From the NCBI GenBank assembly GCA_035302345.1, contig DATGSS010000006.1, positions 1 through 7,206 of the forward strand: 7,206 nt of DNA, read 5' to 3'. The translations under genes were made by a program, and so were the position numbers. Source of the stretch: Paenalcaligenes sp035302345. GTDB taxonomy: Bacteria; Pseudomonadota; Gammaproteobacteria; Burkholderiales; Burkholderiaceae_B. The notes under the pieces were generated by a model. The model searched no databases, was not told the origin of the DNA, and saw nothing but the letters and a program-made list of their open reading frames with translations. Below are positions 5,525 through 7,206 of this stretch, one piece after another; position 1 is the stretch's first letter, and each line of letters opens with the position of its first letter.

Positions 5525-6403
5525 ATGGACGTTAAGAGTTTATATACATTAGTTTCTGTGGCAGACCGAGGCAGCTTTGCTGAAGCTGCCAAGGCCTTAG
5601 GCATTACTTTACCTGCAGTAAGCATGCAGATGAGTGCGCTCGAAGAAGAGTTGAATATTCAGCTTTTTGATCGCAGCAGACGCCCGCCTAAGCTAACAGA
5701 AAAAGGATTGTATTTAACGCAAAGGGCGCGCGAGCTAATTGCGCATTGGGAAAGCCTGAGTGACTCACTAAAACGTGAGGCCACTGGGGCTATTTTAAAG
5801 CTGGGCGTGGTGCATACCGCGGTCTCGGGTTTGTTACCACTGGCTTTGCGGTTACTCCAAGACAGTCGTCATGATGTAGAGATCAGATTAACCACAGGGT
5901 TGACCCATGAATTAGAGAAAGCCGTTATCCGGGGTGAATTAGATGTGGCTGTTGTCTCTGAGCCAGAGGTCGAGCGTGCCGAGCTAGAGTTTTGTCCGAT
6001 AACGGATGAAACCCTGGTGGTCATAGCCCATAAGTCTGTGCCAGGAGATATAGACTCCGAGATTCTGCTGAACAATCCTTATGTGCGTTTTAACCGTTTG
6101 GCCCAAGTGGCCCGGATGATTCAAAGGGAATTTACAAAACGCGATATTGAGGTCAATTCAACCATGGAAATTGACACTATAGAGGGTGTCATAGCTATGG
6201 TCGCCAATGGTTTAGGAGTATCAGTCGTGCCTGACAGGGCTGAACTTCAGGAATCCACAAATAAAATACGCAAAATACCTTTTGGCGACCCACCAATTAG
6301 TAGGTGCTTGGGTGTGCTGATGCTGCGTAGTAATCCCAGAAGAAAATTTATTGGTTTGCTGTTGCAGTCCCTCAGGGATGCTGCAAAAAAATTACAAAAA
6401 TAG
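5525..6403 (+). CDS. LysR-family transcriptional regulator
   Basis: 292 residues, typical LysR length. The N-terminal winged helix-turn-helix spans about 1-60, with 'RGSFAEAAKALGITLPAVSMQMSALE' as the HTH and 'LFDRSRRPPKLTEKG' as the wing. A linker helix (about 62-86) leads to a periplasmic-binding-protein-like effector domain (about 90-290), including 'GELDVAVVSEP' and 'GVIAMVANGLGVSVVPD', both characteristic of the family. It starts 9 nt after the beta-subunit stop with only a weak ribosome site (GTGAG, 5512-5516), so it is most likely the last gene of the operon and autoregulated with it, rather than divergent as is usual for LysR genes. Its effector is probably the substrate or product of the pathway, and its likely target is the inverted repeat at 587-604. 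The family is certain; effector and target are inferred. Confidence 0.93.
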   Translation: MDVKSLYTLVSVADRGSFAEAAKALGITLPAVSMQMSALEEELNIQLFDRSRRPPKLTEKGLYLTQRARELIAHWESLSDSLKREATGAILKLGVVHTAVSGLLPLALRLLQDSRHDVEIRLTTGLTHELEKAVIRGELDVAVVSEPEVERAELEFCPITDETLVVIAHKSVPGDIDSEILLNNPYVRFNRLAQVARMIQREFTKRDIEVNSTMEIDTIEGVIAMVANGLGVSVVPDRAELQESTNKIRKIPFGDPPISRCLGVLMLRSNPRRKFIGLLLQSLRDAAKKLQK

Positions 6404-6423
6404 ATTGCTATATTTTAGCAATC
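6403..6423. repeat. Perfect inverted repeat overlapping the LysR stop codon
   Basis: GATTGCTA and TAGCAATC are perfect 8-bp arms around a TATTT loop; the first arm begins on the last base of the LysR TAG stop. On the + strand the hairpin is followed by AAAAAATTAGG rather than a T-run, so it is not a standard terminator for the operon. On the - strand it is followed by a T-rich stretch and would look like an intrinsic terminator, though no minus-strand gene is visible to use it. It may instead be an operator for the receptor gene starting at 6512, or a hairpin protecting the 3' end of the operon mRNA. Confidence 0.5.
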
Positions 6424-6500
6424 AAAAAATTAGGAGAGTGATCTAAATAATAAAAATGATTTAGCTGTATTCAAAATCAAGCTATTTGACTCAATTAAAA

Positions 6501-6506
6501 AAGGAG
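6501..6506 (+). promoter_or_regulatory. Ribosome-binding site fixing the receptor gene start
   Basis: AAGGAG lies 5 nt before ATG 6512. No comparable site precedes the later in-frame ATGs at 6557 and 6578, so 6512 is preferred, giving a signal peptide with a longer than usual N-region. The AT-rich spacer 6424-6500 probably holds a promoter, but no well-spaced -35/-10 pair could be picked out. Confidence 0.75.
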
Positions 6507-6511
6507 ACATT

Positions 6512-7206
6512 ATGTGCAACAGAGTCAGGCAGTTAGCTAACGCAGTAAAAAGCGTGATGAGGAAGGGGGGCGCCATCATGGCTTTATGCGCTGTAGGTTT
6601 CGCGGGCCCAGCAGCAGCAAATAGTTGGCCAGAGCGCCCCGTAACAATCATAGTACCATTTTCAGCTGGTGGAGCTACAGATATCGTGGCAAGGCTTATT
6701 GGTGCCTCCCTTAGCGAGCAATGGGATCAAAGTGTCGTTGTTGAAAACCGGACCGGTGCTGGTGGTAATATTGGCACAGGATTAGTCGCAAGCGCTAAGC
6801 CAGATGGCTACACTATATTAATGGCATCGGGGGCAAACTTAACTATTAATCCTCATCTTTATGACAATCTGTCTTTTGATGTTAGTAATGACTTTGCGCC
6901 CATTACTAATGTCGCGACAGGCCCAATGGTGGTTGCAGTATCGGAAACGATAACAGCGCCCACCCTTGCGGACTTTATCAAAGACGCATCCGCTAACCCA
7001 GCTCATTACACCATTGGTTCGGCAGGGGTGGGTTCTCAGGGTCATTTGGCGGGCGAGAATTTTCAAGTCGCCGCGGATATAGATCTCGTACATGTACCTT
7101 ATCGTGGAGAATCAGCAGCATTTGCTGACTTGATGGCAGGCCAAATAGATGTGGTCGTAGGAAATATAGGAGCTGCTTTAGCACCTCTTAATAGTGGTCG
7201 GATTCG
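6512..7206 (+). CDS. Bug/TctC-family periplasmic solute receptor (tripartite tricarboxylate transporter), 3' end cut
   Basis: 231 codons are visible of an expected 320-330, and the frame is open to the window end. The N-terminus is a signal peptide: basic region (R4, R6, K13, R17, K18), hydrophobic core (about 20-32) and a likely cut after 'GPAAA' near residue 36. The mature part has Bug-family landmarks: 'WPERPVTIIVPFSAGGATDIVAR' (39-61), whose AGG loop and D57 contact ligand carboxylates in solved Bug proteins, 'ENRTGAGGNIG' (78-88), 'KPDGYTIL', the second ligand loop 'GSAGVGSQGHLAGE' (169-182) and 'VHVPYRG' (193-199). It captures a carboxylated solute in the periplasm and usually hands it to a TctAB permease, not visible here. 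Placed downstream of a dicarboxylate operon, it may import that substrate. Many Bug genes are orphans without permease genes, so the ligand cannot be read from sequence. Confidence 0.92.
   Translation, partial: MCNRVRQLANAVKSVMRKGGAIMALCAVGFAGPAAANSWPERPVTIIVPFSAGGATDIVARLIGASLSEQWDQSVVVENRTGAGGNIGTGLVASAKPDGYTILMASGANLTINPHLYDNLSFDVSNDFAPITNVATGPMVVAVSETITAPTLADFIKDASANPAHYTIGSAGVGSQGHLAGENFQVAADIDLVHVPYRGESAAFADLMAGQIDVVVGNIGAALAPLNSGRI

Noticed and set aside
6462..6484. TAGCT-N13-AGCTA inverted repeat before the receptor gene
   Set aside because: Five-bp arms in AT-rich sequence are expected by chance.
1..7206. Search by eye for CRISPR arrays, tRNAs, insertion-sequence ends, phage or toxin-antitoxin and defence genes
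   Set aside because: No regularly spaced repeats, tRNA-like folds, transposase motifs or defence-type proteins were seen; the novelty here is metabolic.

Overview
The window reads as one co-directional (+ strand) catabolic or respiratory locus from a proteobacterium. Burkholderiales, perhaps an Alcaligenaceae-like lineage, is the best guess. The reasons are a Bug/TctC-type periplasmic solute receptor (a family strongly expanded in that order), GntR and LysR regulators flanking dicarboxylate enzymes, and good Shine-Dalgarno sites. Base composition looks only moderately GC, lower than many Burkholderiales. This placement is inference; no rRNA or other marker is present.

Layout. 1-160 is the 3' end of a GntR/FCD-type regulator. 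161-724 has no convincing gene but carries the control region of the next operon: a perfect 7-4-7 inverted repeat (587-604), a near-consensus sigma70-type promoter (617-645, 17-bp spacer) and a smaller inverted repeat in the predicted leader. Then come six tightly packed genes: an iron-sulfur subunit (725-1447), two small membrane anchors (1449-1778, 1781-2128), a flavoprotein (2132-3874) and the two subunits of a class I fumarase/tartrate dehydratase-like hydro-lyase (3903-4856, 4853-5515). A LysR regulator follows after only 9 bp (5525-6403). After an AT-rich spacer with an inverted repeat, a Bug/TctC receptor begins at 6512 and runs off the window.

How they may work together. The first four genes form a membrane-bound succinate dehydrogenase/fumarate reductase-type complex: dicarboxylate oxidation at the flavin, three Fe-S clusters, anchor with heme, quinone. 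The next two add water across the double bond of an unsaturated diacid. Together they make a dehydrogenate-then-hydrate module, with a nearby uptake receptor and two regulators. For succinate this would simply give fumarate then malate.

What is unusual. The flavoprotein lacks the histidine that normally binds FAD covalently (the motif reads KSGCT), has Glu256 where succinate/fumarate enzymes have Thr/Ser, and has a short insertion just before it. The iron-sulfur subunit has Asp160 in place of the usual Pro. The two anchors look like tandem paralogs, each with two His at matching positions, which would allow a two-heme anchor. The hydro-lyase keeps its predicted cluster cysteines and main catalytic residues but departs from family consensus in the substrate-facing motifs. 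These changes suggest, without proving, that the module acts on a C4-C6 diacid other than plain succinate/fumarate.
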